Origin: Tubiluchus corallicola
Taxonomy: Eukaryota > Priapulida > Priapulimorpha > Priapulimorphida > Tubiluchidae
Direction: 5' to 3'
Assembly (NCBI GenBank): GCA_030141605.1
Contig: JAQGDQ010000330.1
Location: 1-64,000 of the forward strand
Length of the DNA: 64,000 nucleotides
In this document: piece by piece, positions 23,101-38,100 of the stretch
Layout: each line of letters begins with the position of its first letter
Numbering within the stretch: the stretch's first letter is position 1
Program-made: the position numbers and the translations under genes
Notes under the pieces: model-generated
Seen by the model: only the letters and a program-made list of their open reading frames with translations
Told to the model about the DNA's origin: nothing
Database searches by the model: none

Positions 23101-26100
23101 GTATCGGTTGTAATGTTTCAAGAAAGAACTGCTTTATCCACAGTTCAAAATGTCGAACAGTAATTATTTCTGAACTATGACTGCATGAGCAAGTACTGGT
23201 GGATTTACTTAATAAAATAAAAGGCACTTGCTTTTGGTTCGATATTTTATGCTAATTTATTTGGTGTTAAATTTTGGTTTTAAAATTAATCATTAGTGGT
23301 AATCGCTAATCAGTTTCTATTATATACTGTCGAACCTTGTTGATTTAAACAGTTCATTCGACTGGAATTAGACAGTTTTTAAAACTGATATCCTCACCAT
23401 GCAAATATATGTACAAGCAGAAATGCAGAAAAAATAAAGTAATAGAAATAGAAATAAAATCAAATAGATATACATACATACAAATACTTATAAATAAAGA
23501 CATATTAACAAAAAGTTAGCAGATGTGACACATTAATAATATACCAATTAAATAACAATAACTATCTTAAAATTTATCATAAATACATAAAAGGCCCTGA
23601 GGTCCGATCACATTAAAACGTCTAGTACTCCTAATGTAATTTTGAATGCAATAAAATTTCTACAGTTAGCAACAATATTAAAATCACCACTTCCTAAAAG
23701 AAACAATGAGAACAGTTCACTATTACTATATTGTAAAAAATTGATATTTAAATGCCATAATATGTTATTTAATTGACTGAACGTAACATCTCTGGCTTGA
23801 TAATAATGAGGGCATTCTAGGAAGAAATTTTCAAAATAATAACCACAACCACAATTTGGGGAGACAATTAGACCTTCAGAAACTTTGCAGCCTTCAAAAA
23901 CAAATCACCAATTAATTAACTAAAGCTAATATGCATGCGTCATAATATCTCTCTTTATAGCGCCAACCCAGTTTAACACCCAGACTTTTGGCAAAACAAA
24001 ATATCGATGTTTGCACAGATGTATGTATTAACGCTCACCTTTATAATGCCAACCTAGCTTAATGCCCAGATTTTTAGCAAAACAAAATATCGATATTTAC
24101 ACAGATGTATGTATTAACGTGCATCATTATAATGCCAACCTTGCTCAACGCCCAGATTTTTAGCAAAACAAAATATCAATGTTTGCACAGATGTATGTAT
24201 TAATGCACATCGTTATAATGCCAACCTAGCTTAACACCCAGACTTTTGGCAAAACAAAATATCAATGTTTGCACAGATGTATGTATTAACGTGCATCATT
24301 ATAATGCCAACCTTGCTCAACGCCCAGATTTTTAGCAAAACAAAATATCAATGTTTGCACAGATGTATGTATTAACGTGCATCATTATAATGCCAACCTT
24401 GCTCAACGCCCAGATTTTTAGCAAAACAAAATATCAATGTTTGCACAGATGTATGTATTAATGCACATCGTTATAATGCCAACCTAGCTTAACGCCCAGA
24501 TTTTTAGCAAAACAAAATATCGATGTTTGCACAGATGTATGTATTAATGCACATCGTTATAATGCCAACCTAGCTTAATGCCCAGATTTTTAGCAAAAAA
24601 AATATCGATGTTTGCACAGATATATGTATTAATGCACATCGTTATAATGCTAAACTCACTATAACACCAACATTTTCTGCAGTCCCAAAGTGGGTGGTAT
24701 AGCGGCAATTTAAAAAAAAAATGTAAATTAGCAATTTTCAAAGGTTTTCAAACATTTCTGTTTTGTTGGTGCATAGCAATAAGTGCAATAAGCCTTTTCA
24801 CATTTACAGCAACTGATGATGATCGTGAAAAGGTCAAAGCTTAAGTGTACTAGATAACATATTTGTGTACACTTGACAATGCCTCGCAGCCCATGTTACT
24901 GAAATAGTAACAGTTTTAACAGCTAGCTAGAACCTTACCTGGTTCTTTTCTTCTTGTTCCCAAGCAAGATCCTGCTAATAAATCACTCCACACACAGATT
25001 TATGCATAATTAACTAGAGTCCGCATAAAACAACTGAAGTTACTGAACTGATGTGGCATACGGCTTTGTTTTACGCACATGTCACGTGACTGTTGTAGTT
25101 AAGATGCCTTGCTGTGGTGCACCTAACCTTCGACCTGCAGCAGCTGTGCGTGCGCACAACAAAACTGCTAAAAGGCCTATTCAAATTTAAAATTGTTCAG
25201 CAGTCAGCATGAATTACATAGCAATATGATATGGGATACCTCATAAAATTTTCACTATTATTGCTTTTATAATTATAACTGATAAAAACAATAATTCTGC
25301 AAGAAGCAAAGATGATGGCTTTAAGTCTACAGTTTAACTCCTTAAGTTCATTTGTTAAAACTTGCCAAAGCGAGTAGGAAAATGTCTGGAACTCGCAAAA
25401 ATTTCTGAAACCATTCTGGCAATTCTATTTATCAGGCCACTAAAGTGCACCAATTGTGCAACTGCAGCATTCGTTCTTGCTGGATTCAGTTTCGGCACCA
25501 AAAGAAAGATCCCTGAGCTTAACAAAAATTAAGTAATCTAAGATACCACGTTGAGTACATTAATGCACAATTTCTAAAGTTTTCAAGATAGTTTTTAGGT
25601 TTTCAAGATAGTTTCAAGTTTTTCCAGCATGGTCCTTGTAAGTACATAGTATCTGCACTATAAACAACACAAGAAACACTTATGCACGATCACTAACAGT
25701 TGGTAGTCAATTTCTTTACTTTCACCTGTTGTTTTCTACTCACATCTAATGATCTTCTTGAAGGCCAACCTGAACTTACTGTGTGAAGCTGCATATATTA
25801 TCGGATTGGCAGCACTGTTGCAGAAGCCAACCAACAGGAGGAGCTCAAAAACTTTCCCCGGCACGTGCAACTTAGAGAGCTCCCTGATTAGTTGTGCGAT
25901 GGCTGCCGGACCCCAACAAATAAAGAACACGGCAGTGACAACGGTCAAAGTTTTCGTTGCCTTCATCTCAGTAACTTTTATATTGGTTTGCTGGTTTTGA
26001 ATCTGAATTTGCAAAATCTGCCTCCTCGCAGCTTTCCATATTAGTGAGTACAGTAGCAACATGACAAACATGGGCAAGTAAACAGTCATAAAGGTAGAAA

Positions 26101-29100
26101 CACCATACACCACAAAATCATATCCAGCCAGGCAAATCAAAACGATCGAGTAAAACCATGCTGCAAATATGGCAATGGCTAAACTTCTTCTAGTGATATA
26201 AATGTTGTACTTGTAAGGATATAAAACTGCAAGATATCTTTCGAGGGCTATCAGACACAGGTGTGCTGTACCCACACTAAACACAATGATGTGAACAGTT
26301 CTTAAATGAAATCTATGACGTGCTTGAAACAACCAGAATGTAACCTCTAAGGGCAGTGCTAACAGTCCATACAAAAGATCCGTTATGGCTAGTGACACAA
26401 TAAGCACATTCATTTTTGTTTGCAGCTGTTTGTACTTGGAAACTGCAACCACAAGTAACAAGTTACCGGTAATTATAATCAAAACTAATGTTACAACTAC
26501 GCACAAAACCAATACAGGGACAGTATGAGACCATTTATGAGTACTGCTAATGACTGCTAGTATAGAAGAGTTTGTAGTATTTCCAGCAGACATTGCTGAA
26601 TTGAAAGCAGCATTATAAGTCTTATGACAAGTTGTTTAGTCACTTCATAAGATTATCGACTGCTAGAAGAGTCTTTAAAACACGCTGACAGTAAAATCGT
26701 CCAGCTAAAATAGTGAACTACAGAGAACAAGAAAATAAGGTGCGCTGTGGTGTAGCAAGCGGCACAGCCACCTAGAATCCAAAAGACACAGGTTAAAATC
26801 CGACAGAAGAAACCAAATTTTTTGCTCACTTTCAAATTGTCTTCACTTCTGTTAGTTATAAAAATGTCAACAGATGTCACTACACTACATACAAACACCA
26901 GTCACCACCATTTCTAGGGCTGGTGTTCCCATTTATTAGAATTATTAGACTAACAGAAGCTCGTGTACTTTAAGCTGATAAAGTTTCCCACAAGATGAGC
27001 TGAGCTGTTCATAGCCACCTTCACACCACGTCTTTATATCTTTTTTTCACATTCACCTCAGATGATAATACAGCATTTCAAGAAACTTTGATAATCATAT
27101 AAATTTTACTAATAATTTCCTTACTTATTCTGTCCCCTACTAAGGCTAAAAGCAAAGTGAACTGAGAGTTGCATGTTTACTTCGAAGCATGCACGGCAGC
27201 TGAGCCAACGAAAGAATGGCACCTTTAGGCTTTGTTGACTAGGCACCGCCAATTAAACAATGGTGTGTTACAGCACTTATGTGCTGACTGAACAAAATAT
27301 GGAGAAAACATGCTGCCCCCAAATGGAAAAAGCTCAAGCAACTATTTCAGATTCAAAATAGGTTTGCCGGGACGACTGGGGTGTTACTGATACATGGAAC
27401 AACCTCCTGGATTATTTATATGATGGTGGGACAGACTGCTTCACACTTGCTTGAAAAGTACACTAAATTAAGAATTAAACTTAGATACATAATCAAGTGT
27501 CTATCTGTTAATGTATAAACCTGTGGATAGAAGGAAGGGCAGTCAGTGCTTCAGTGTAAAACTGTTAAAGGAATACAGGATGATTTTTCACAATGTATGC
27601 ATTTTAACACCAATAATGCTGTAAAAGGGTTTCTGATAATTATAATAGACTAAAATCTTAATTTACGGGCAAGCCCAGCTAGTGATGACATCACATACTA
27701 ACATCATTTTCAAAATCAAAAACGTTCTATGAGCATGTTGCACATGTTTGCAAAAGCAAAAAAAGAAGTACAGTGCTACTGTCAGAGATACTGTAATAAT
27801 ATTCAGCGTGTTGTAATAAAATGTGGCAAGTTTTAAGATAGAAATTCAAATATCAAATTTACCGCTGTACCCACACTCATGAGCTGTTGAACGTGTGTAG
27901 TTTGTCACATACAAACACATCTGAACCGAGAAGTACAGCAGCTGTTTTTTGTGCAACCTTTTCCGAAATGCAGGCACCTAGTGCCCGTCTAACTAGCGAA
28001 ATGCATGTAACAGTGAAGAACTAGCGTTGCGAATGCGAAGTTGCATTTGTGTGGTTATAACTGTTTTACGTAAATCATTCTTTAAAAAATAGTATGTTTC
28101 CTTTCAATATTTTGAAGAATAGGTTGTTTTGACCTACAGTTTAACACTGTTTTGCTTTAATGTCATTCTTTCTACGTGAGTCACTGCGAGTGTGTTTGAT
28201 TAGCGATTTATTATGCACTTAACATGATATGAGAGAGTGGTCAAAGCTATCGACCAGCGAGTGAGACAGGGTATTAATATCATGTAGTAATACTTTGGAG
28301 TTAAACTGTGCAAAAGGTTTGATCAGTATTAACATTGGCACTTTTGTTCTCACCTGGCATGCATCACAAACTAACCGAGAGCAAGGTTTGATCGCCGGTC
28401 AGTTTGTGAACAACTTCAATGCCACACATAAACCCATAAGTCCAAAAGCTAGAATATACGACTACTGGGAAAGCTTAAATTAGTCTTGAAGAATATACTC
28501 CTAAAAGTCTTTTACAACACTAGAAATTTGGGATGCATTCAATTAGTAAAAATTTGACAAAAAACATCTAAGAGAGCTTGACTACATTTAGAATAAACCT
28601 GTACAAAAATTTTTTTATCTGAAGAGAGAAAACAAGTTTACCTATGTGGATAAAAACGGACAAATTTTGGTTCATAATGTACAGGACACAGAAGTTGCTG
28701 AAATTAATTCAGATCATGATTAAAGTAAGGTAAACTGAAGTTATAGTTAAAACAGTGATAGACTGAGATATAGTTATAACTGTTTTTTGTTATCGAGATT
28801 TCAAAAAAAAAATACATAAAAATACAGTAGAAAATAGTAGTAGTAGTAGTGGTATAATCTTTATTGTAATTGCCACCCGAACTCATATCACTTGAATTGC
28901 TAACCTGGACCAAAAACACACATCCACAGCAATGTATTAAGTGACATTTGGGAGGATTTAGCTTTTGCTAAAGCATCTATGGCCAAGCTAGGCATGCAAA
29001 AGCAAATTTTGTTGCCGTCACTGTTTTCATTCTTAGTAAGCGCCATTAATAGCATCCTTCACAGCTTCAAGTGCAGAGGTATCATGTCTCAATTGTGATT

Positions 29101-32100
29101 GTCAATTTTTTTGTAATTATTTCTTTTGGTTTGGTATTTTCAGCTAATCTCATCGCAAATTAATGGATTGATGGTAACAAGAACTTAAATACACAAATCT
29201 AGTGGCTTCAATGCCAATGTTTTAAATCACATATGGATGGATAGTTGTTATAAACTTATTTTAGTTGAAAATTTTACAAGCAATCTTACTGTGAATTAAT
29301 GCCTTGGTAATAGCAGTTGAGATATCAAAATTATCTAGTCACAAACGACACTAATTGGGTTTAGTTTTAATGTTTGAAATCATTCAAGGGCAGTTATTAA
29401 AACAAATCAAAAGCAGGATTTCAATTCCTCCAACCGTTGTGAGAAGGTAGATTTATGGTAACAACTGCGCAACTCTATTCACCAATAAAATGGAGCATGT
29501 GCTATACTCATTCTCACAGCAAGTAGCCAGAGTTTTCAGTCTGACATAATCAAGTTTTTCAACATCAACACTAATAACTTATTTCTTAATAATCGCTAAC
29601 ATTTAGTGTCGTATGATTGCATTTACTCGGCGACTTTCATTTGCATCTTATTATCTTCTTGAAGGCCGCCCTAAACTTACTGTGCGAAGCTGCATATATT
29701 ATTGGATTGGCAGCACTGTTGCACATACTGAGGAGCAGCATGACATGAAAAATGTTACTGGGCACGGCAAATGTAGAGAAGTCATGAATCATTCGTGCAA
29801 GCAATGCTGGACCACAAGTAACAAAAAACACAATGGTGACAACTGTCAAAGTCCTAGTTGCCTTCATCTCAATCACATTTGTGTTAGTTTGTCGGTTCTG
29901 ATCATGAATTTGCAAAATTTGCTTTCTTGCAGCTTTCCATATCAATACATACAATACCAGCATGACAAACATAGGGAAAATAACTGTCATTATTGCGAAA
30001 ACAGCACGCTTCACTAAATCGTAGACATCCAAGAACACCAAAATGACTGAGTAAAACCATACTGAAAATATGGCAATGGCTAACATTCTCCTCGTGATGT
30101 AAATGCCGTACTTGTAAGGATATAAAACTGCAAGGTATCTTTCAGTTGCTATCAGACACAGGTGTGTTGTACCCACAGTAAACACTGCCCAGCGAACAGT
30201 ATCTAAATACTTTACAAGACCTGTTAGAGAAAACCAATATATGATTTCTAAAGGCAGCATTAGCAGCCCAAACAATAGATCCGTTGTTCCTAGTGACACA
30301 ATAAGCACATTCATTTTTGTCTGCAGTTGTTCGTACTTGCAAACTGCGATCACAGTTAATAAGTTACCAATAATTATCACCAAAAATAATGCTACTTCGA
30401 TGCACAAAACCACTATGGGCACGGCAATGAACCAGCTGTGAGCCCTGCTAATACTACCTGCCAGTATAGATAAGTTTGTAGCATTTCCGTAGGACATTGC
30501 TACATAAAGAAGTAGCCACTACAAGACATTTTTTGGTCACTCCGTAAGATCATCAGCCGTACGAACACCACAAAAACATCCCCTGGGAAACAGTGACAAT
30601 AAACGCTATTCATTTTCCATTCAGGAAAGCTGATCAGCTACCAAGGTAAGTGTCACAGCTTTAAGATGAAATTCCCAATGGTGTAACTTCAATTTCCAGT
30701 GAACAATAAAGAAACTTATCTGATTCTAATTGATTTTACACGTCCGTCAAAAACTCCAAAACACGTTACTGCATTATGAAAATTGATATACTGTTTGTAG
30801 CATGCTTTATGGGACTAGCAGTGCCGTCTAGTAGAATTATTACTAAACGTACAGCAGCAAGTGTAGTTTTAAGCTTAAGCTTGACTAGAACAGCTGTTAG
30901 CAGTCCGTCACTGATTTAGATATTTAGACTGACAGTGACTGCATAGCATAACTTTCCTAACTATTAAACCAAATCACGAACCCAGTAGTTCTGAAAAGAA
31001 AGAGAACTGTTTTCACTTGGAAATGATACCTAGTGGATGCCTCTCAAGGAGATCTGCACCCACACAACTACTGAAAAGAGCAACAACAAGTAGAGGTAGC
31101 TGAGTCAACAAGAGAATTACACCTTTTCAATGTTCTTCAATGTCACCACGTGTTTGTCTAACAAACAAACAGTCTGTGTGACATGATTTATGTGTTCAAG
31201 GAGGTGAGAACCCAATGCTCCAAAATAAGTATCGCACCTAGACTACAGGAACAAGAGACCCACACCCTTGGCCTGCTGTTCAATAGGTATTTCTAGGTGT
31301 TTGTCTGGCAACACCAAACAAACGGCTGCATTTCATCACTTGTGTAACATTGATGAAAGAGTGCTGGTGAGAAAACAATGCCTCAAAACACATAGCAAAC
31401 TCCAAACTGGTGGTAGACATTACCACAAAATGCAATACCCCGTTACTGATTATTGGCAGACGCAAATTTTTGAATTCATAATTCTCTTCTTGCCGATCCA
31501 ATGCATTCACATGCAACAATTTGAAGTGCAGTGATCTTACAAATTTAATTTCTGAATAGTACCATCATAAATGATCCACAAAATAATTATCTGGAAAATC
31601 CAAATGTATTATGACACTTGGTAATTCAGTTTCTAGTTCAAAAGGGTCTCCGTCTACCACAAATAAAACTAAAGATATTAATGGAATTTTTGTTAATACA
31701 GTTCCAACTTTTTCGACACTGAGTTCCTACTAGCGAGTTCTCGCATTCTCATTTTCTTTATCAGATAAGTACACTTATCAAAAACAGTCCAAAAATGTGT
31801 TTATCACTTTTATGATTTGAACGCATTAGGCCCTGGCACAGAGTCGGCTCTTCTGTAGCGTAGACAGTAAATTCAGTCCCTGTTTACTATATAGACATAG
31901 ATTTTGAATTCATATCAAATAAATGTGAACTAGTGTCTCCAGAGGTCTTAATTTTCATTCGCATCTTGTAATCTTCTTGAAGGCCATCCTGAACTTACTG
32001 TGTGATGCTGCGTATATTATTGGATTGGCAGCACTGTTGCAGAGGATGAGGGGTACAACGATTGTAAAAACATTATTAGGCACGGAGAATGCAGAGAAGT

Positions 32101-35100
32101 CACGAATCATTTGTGTGAGCAATGCTGGACCACAAGTAACAATAAACAAAATGGTGACAACTGTTACAGTCCTAGTTGCCTTCATCTCAATCACACTTGT
32201 GTTAGTTTGTCGGTTTTGATCATGAATTTGCAACATTTGCTTTCTTGCGGCTTTCCATATCAATACATATAGTGTCAGCATGACAAATATAGGGAAAGTA
32301 ACAGTCATTATTGCGAAAACAGCACGCTTCATTAAATTGTATTCATTCAAGCACATCAAAATGACTGAGTAAAACCATACTGCAAATATGGCAACGGCTA
32401 ACATTCTCCTCGTAATATAAGTGTTGTATTTGTATGGATGTAAAACTGCAATGTATCTTTCAATTGCTATCAGACACAGATGTGCTGTGCCCACACTAAA
32501 CACTATCAAGCCAACAATCTCTAAATATTCTACAAGGTGTGTTAGAGAAAACCAATATATGATTCTTAAAGGCAGTACTAACAGCCCATACAAGAGATCC
32601 GCTACAGCCAGTGACACGATAAGCACATTCATTTTTGTCTGCAGTTGTTCGTACTTGCAAACTGCAATCACAACTAACAAGTTACCAGTAATTATGACCA
32701 AAACTAGTGCTTCTTCTATGCACAAAACCACTATGGGTACAGCGTAGGACCATTTGTCAGCACTGCTAATGCTGCCTGCTAGTATAGAAGAGTTTGTAAG
32801 ATTTCCGAAAGACATTGCCAAAAAGAAGTATGTTTTTGGTCACTCCTCAAGGTCATCAGCCATATGGACATCCGAAAGGTGTCTCATCTCCCTGGGAAAC
32901 ATTGACAGTCAACACTGTTCACCTTCCATTCGGAAAAGCCGGCCAGCTACCATAGTAAGTGTCACAACTTAAAAACAAAGTTTCTCCACAGTGTAGTGAT
33001 GAAAGCAGTCACACAGAAAGCAAAAGACCCAAGTCTCAATTTCCAGCAGACAATAAAAGTTACCCTCTTCATTCTCGTTGATTTCACTATTTCATCAAAA
33101 ACCGTTAAAAGATGTCACTACATTATGAATATTTTATTATTAGCAGAGTTGTTTAGATGATCAGCCATATGAACAGCCCCGAAATCATCCCCTGTAAAAC
33201 ACTGACAGTGAACACTGTTTATATTCCAGTCAGAAAATACGGTTAGCTACCAGCTTAAAAATGAAATTTTCGAATGTTGTAACAGCAAAATTTCACTTAT
33301 CTGGCAAAAACTGTTAATAGATGTCACTACATTATAAACACCAATATACCGTTAGCAGCATGGTTTACACTGCTGGTATTGCCACCTAGTAGGGTTATTA
33401 TTAAACTAACAGGAGCAAGTGTAGTTTTAAACTTGAGCTTGATGCTAGAAGAGCTGTCTGCAGAACATCACTTCTCTGCCCATTTACACTGACAGTGATT
33501 CATTTCACAGCACTTTGAGAAACCTTGAGAATCACTAAACCCTATCCCTATTAGGACTGAACGCAAAGTGAACTGCTTTCACTTGTGAATGACACTGGAA
33601 TGTGTGCCACTCACGAAGAGGTGTTTGTGCGTCACAAAAGAACTAAAGAGCAGAATCGAACTGTAGCAGCTGTGCCAATGAAAGACTCACACACTTGGTC
33701 TGTTGTTCAATTCTGAAGGACAAAACCAAACAAACAATTCTACATTATATAAATTGAGTTTAACACGTCGTTTATTGAATACAGACAATTGTTTTAAGAT
33801 AAATGCCATTTTCAAAGCTAAAGATTAAACCAAAAGAAATAATCACTACATTTGAGACACTAAAATTACACAACCATTACAAAATCAAAACAGTGAAAAC
33901 TAAGTGAACATCTTGAGTAGTGGAGAAAATATCCAGCACCTTGGAGACAATTGAGGCTTTGTATATTAAGACGTTTGCATTTTAAAAATGACTAAGAAAT
34001 AACTAGAAACCGCAGGCTGCTGCCTTCTGTTGGTGGCAAATGTAATGAATAGTGAACAAAATCTGCCATTTTAGCATGTAATCATTATAATCCCAGAACG
34101 TTTCACAAAGTTTTTATTTGTACCACTTCATTACATTTGCAACAAATAGAAAGCAGCAGTTATCCCTTAGACACTTTTAAAAAATGCAAACTTCTTAATC
34201 ATGGTCATGAATTTAAATGCCTAATATTTTTTCCTTCAAATATTAGAGTTTTAATTTAAAACTGTTTCACTCTCAGTTCTCAGTGTAGAATTATAATTTC
34301 TAATTGTGACTGTAACAACATATTTCTATTAAAATTTTTACAGCAGTCTTACTGTAAATTAATGGCTTGATAATGACAATTAATGTAGATATCAAAATTA
34401 TCTGGTCACGAATGACAATAACTGGTTTTAGTTTTAATGTTTGAAATCATTCAAGGGCAGTTGTCAAAATTAATCAAAGGGAGGATTTCAATTCCTCCAA
34501 CAGTTGTGAGAAGGCAGATTTATGGTAACAACTTTGCAACTCTATTCACCAGTAAAATGGAGCATGTGTTGTACTCGTTCTCACAGCAAGGAGCCAGAGT
34601 TTTCAGTCTGACATAATCAAGTTTTTCAACCACACTCTTGGTTAAACAGCATTTACTGCAAGTTAAAGTAAGAAGAACGTATTTCTGTATAATCATTAAC
34701 ATTTAGTGTTGTATGATGGCATTTACTCAGCGACTTTCATTTGCATCTAATGATCTTCTTGAAGGCCGCCCTGAACTTACTGTGTGAAGCTGCATATATT
34801 ACTGGATTGGCAGCACTGTTGCAGAGGGCGAGGAGTAGAATGATTATAAGGATATTATTGGGCACAGAGAATGTAGAGAAGTCATTAATCATTTGTGCAA
34901 GCAATGCTGGACCACAAGTAACAAAAAACACAATGGTGACAACTGTCAAAGTCCTAGTTGCCTTCATTTCTATCACATTTGTGTTAGTTTGTCGGTTCTG
35001 ATCATGAATTTGCAAAATTTGCTTTCTTGCGGCTTTCCATATCAATACATACAATATCAGCATGACAACCATAGGGAAAATAACCGTCATTATTGCAAAA

Positions 35101-38100
35101 ATAGCACACTTCACTAAAGTGTATTCATCCAAGTACATCAAAATGACTGAGTAAAACCATATTGCAAATATGGCAACGGCTAACATTCTCCTCGTGATGT
35201 AAATGTTGTACTTGTAAGGATGTAAAACTGCAAGGTATCTTTCAATTGCTATCAGACACAGGTGTGCTGTACCCACACTAAACACTATCCAGCGAACAAT
35301 CTCTAAATATTTTACAAGATGTGGTTGAGAAAACCAATATATGATTTCAACAGACATCCCCAATGGTCCATACAAGAGATCCGCTACTGCTAGTGACACG
35401 ATAAGCACATTCATTTTTGTTTGCAGTTGTTCGTACTTGCAAACTGCAATCACAGTTAACAAGTTGCCAATAATTATGACCAAAGCTAGTGCTACTGCTA
35501 TGCAGAAAACCATTATGGACAGAGTAGAAGACCATTTATTAGCACTTTCAATGCTACCTGCTAGTATAGAAGAGTTTGTGAGATTTTTGAAAGACATTGC
35601 TAAAAAAAGTACATTTTTGGTCACTCCTTAAGGTCATTAGCCATATGGACATCCAAAAAGTGTCTCCTCCCCCTGGAAAACATTGACAGTCAACATTGTT
35701 CACCTTCCATTCGGAAAAGCTGACCAGCTACCATAGTAAGTGTCAGAACTTAAAAACAAAGTTTCTCCACAGTGTAAAACACTGACAGTGAATACTGTTT
35801 ACATTCCAGTCACAAAATACGATTAGCTACCAGCTTAAAAATGAAATTTTCCAATGTTGTAACAGTAAAATTTCACTTATCTGGGAAAAACTGTTAATAG
35901 ATGTCACTACATTATGAACACCAATATACTGTTAGTAGCACGGTTTACACTGCTGGTATTGCCACCTAGTAGAATTATTATTAAATTAACAGGAGCAAGT
36001 GTAGTTTTAAGCTTGAGCTTGATCCTAGAAGAGCTGTCTGCAGAACATCACTTCTCTGCCCATTTACACTGACAGTGATTCATTTCTTAATAACATTGAA
36101 AGCAAAGAGAACTACTTTCATTTGTGAATGACACTGGAATGTGTGCCACTCAAGAAGAGGTGCTTGTGTGTCACAAAAGAACTAAAGAGCAGCATCGAAC
36201 TGTAGCAGCTGTGCCAATGAAAGCCTCACACATTTGGTCTGTTGTTCAATGCTGAAGGACAAAACCAAACAAACAATTCTACATTACACAAACTGAGTTT
36301 ACCACGTCGTTTATTGAATACAGATAATTGTTTCACCATAAATGCCATTTTCCAAGCTAAAAACTAAACCAAGAGAAATAATCACTACATTTGCGACACT
36401 AAAATTACACAACCATTACAAAATCAAAACAGTGAAAACTAACTGAACATTCTGAATAGTGCAGGACCTTGGAGACAACTGAGGCTTTGTATATTAAAAT
36501 GTTTGCAGAGCGTTTCACAAAGTTTTTCTTTGTACCATTTCATTGCATTTGTGCCAATAGAGGAGAGCAGTATGTAGTCACCAGTCTCTTGGACATTTTT
36601 AAAATGCAAAATTCTTAATCACGGTCATGATTTTAAATGCCTAATATGTTTTCTTTCAAATATTAGAATTTTAATTTAAAACTGTTTTACTCTCTGCTCC
36701 AACCATAGAATTATAATTTCTTAATTGTGACTGTAATAACAATTTTCATTTAAAATTTTTAAAGCAATCTTACTGTGAATTAATGCCTTGACAATGACAA
36801 ATGAGATATCAAAATTATCTGGTCACAAGCGACAATAACTGGTTTTAGTTTTAAAGTTTGAAATCATTTAAGGGCAGTTATTAAAACAAATCAAAAGCAG
36901 GGTTTCAATTCCTCCAACAGTTGTAAGAAGGTAGATTTATGGTAACAACTTTGCAACTCTATTTACCAGTAAAATAGAGCATGTGTTGTACTCGTTCTCA
37001 CAGCAAGGAGCCAGAATTTTCAGTCTGACATAATCATTAACATTTAGTGTTGCATGATGCCATTTACCAAGTCACTTTCATTCGCATCTAATGATCTTCT
37101 TAAAAGCCGTCCTAAACTTACTGTGGGAAGCTGCATATATTATTGGATTAGCAGCACTGTTGCAGAAACCAAGCAACAAGAAGACCTCAAAAACTTTCTG
37201 GGACATGGAGAACGTAGATAGATCAATGATGAGTTCTGCAAGAGCCGATGGACCCCAAAAAATAAAGAACACTGCAGTGACAATGGCCAGAGTCTTTGTT
37301 GCCTTCATCTCTGTCACTTTTAGATTAGTTTGCTGGTTTTGATTGTGAATTTGGAAAAGCTGCTTTCTCGCTGCTTTCCATATTACTGAGTACAGTAGCA
37401 GCATGATAAACATGGGCAAAAAAACTGTCATTGTATTGAAAACGCCATATATCGCCAAATCGTATCTTTCCAGGAACATTGATACGATCGAGTAAATCCA
37501 TGCTGTCAATATGGAACCTGCCAATGTTTTTCTCGTGACATAAATATTGTACTTGTAAGGATGTAAAACTGCCAGGTATCTTTCGAAGGCTATCAGGCAC
37601 AGGTGTGCTGTACTGGCACTGAACACTACAATGTGAATGGCGCCTAAAGCAAATCTATGGCGTGCTTGGAAGAACCAGAATGTAACCTCTAAAGGCAGTG
37701 CTAACAGCCCATACAATATATCCGTTACAGCCAGTGACATGACAAGCACATTCATTTTTGTCTGCAGTTGTTCGTATTTGCAAACTGCAATCACAACTAA
37801 CAAATTACCAGTAATTATAACTAAAACTAATGCTACTACTATGCATAAAATGACCACAGACACAGTATGAGTCCATCTATGAACACTGCTCATGCTATCA
37901 GAAAGTAAAGAAAAGTTTGTAGCATTTCCGGAGGACATTTCCAAATAAAGAAGTCGGAACTACGAGGTATCTTTTGGTCATTCCATAAGATAATCAACCA
38001 TACAGGCACTCTGAAAGCATCCGGACAATAAAAAAATTTCTCCTACATTCTTATTGATCTGACAAGTGCATCAAAACTGTCAATAGATGTCACTGTGTTA

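Noticed and set aside
29613-30017. 134-codon plus-strand frame, and similar plus-strand frames opposite other receptors
   Set aside because: Antisense shadows of conserved GPCR coding sequence, recurring at the same position in each copy.
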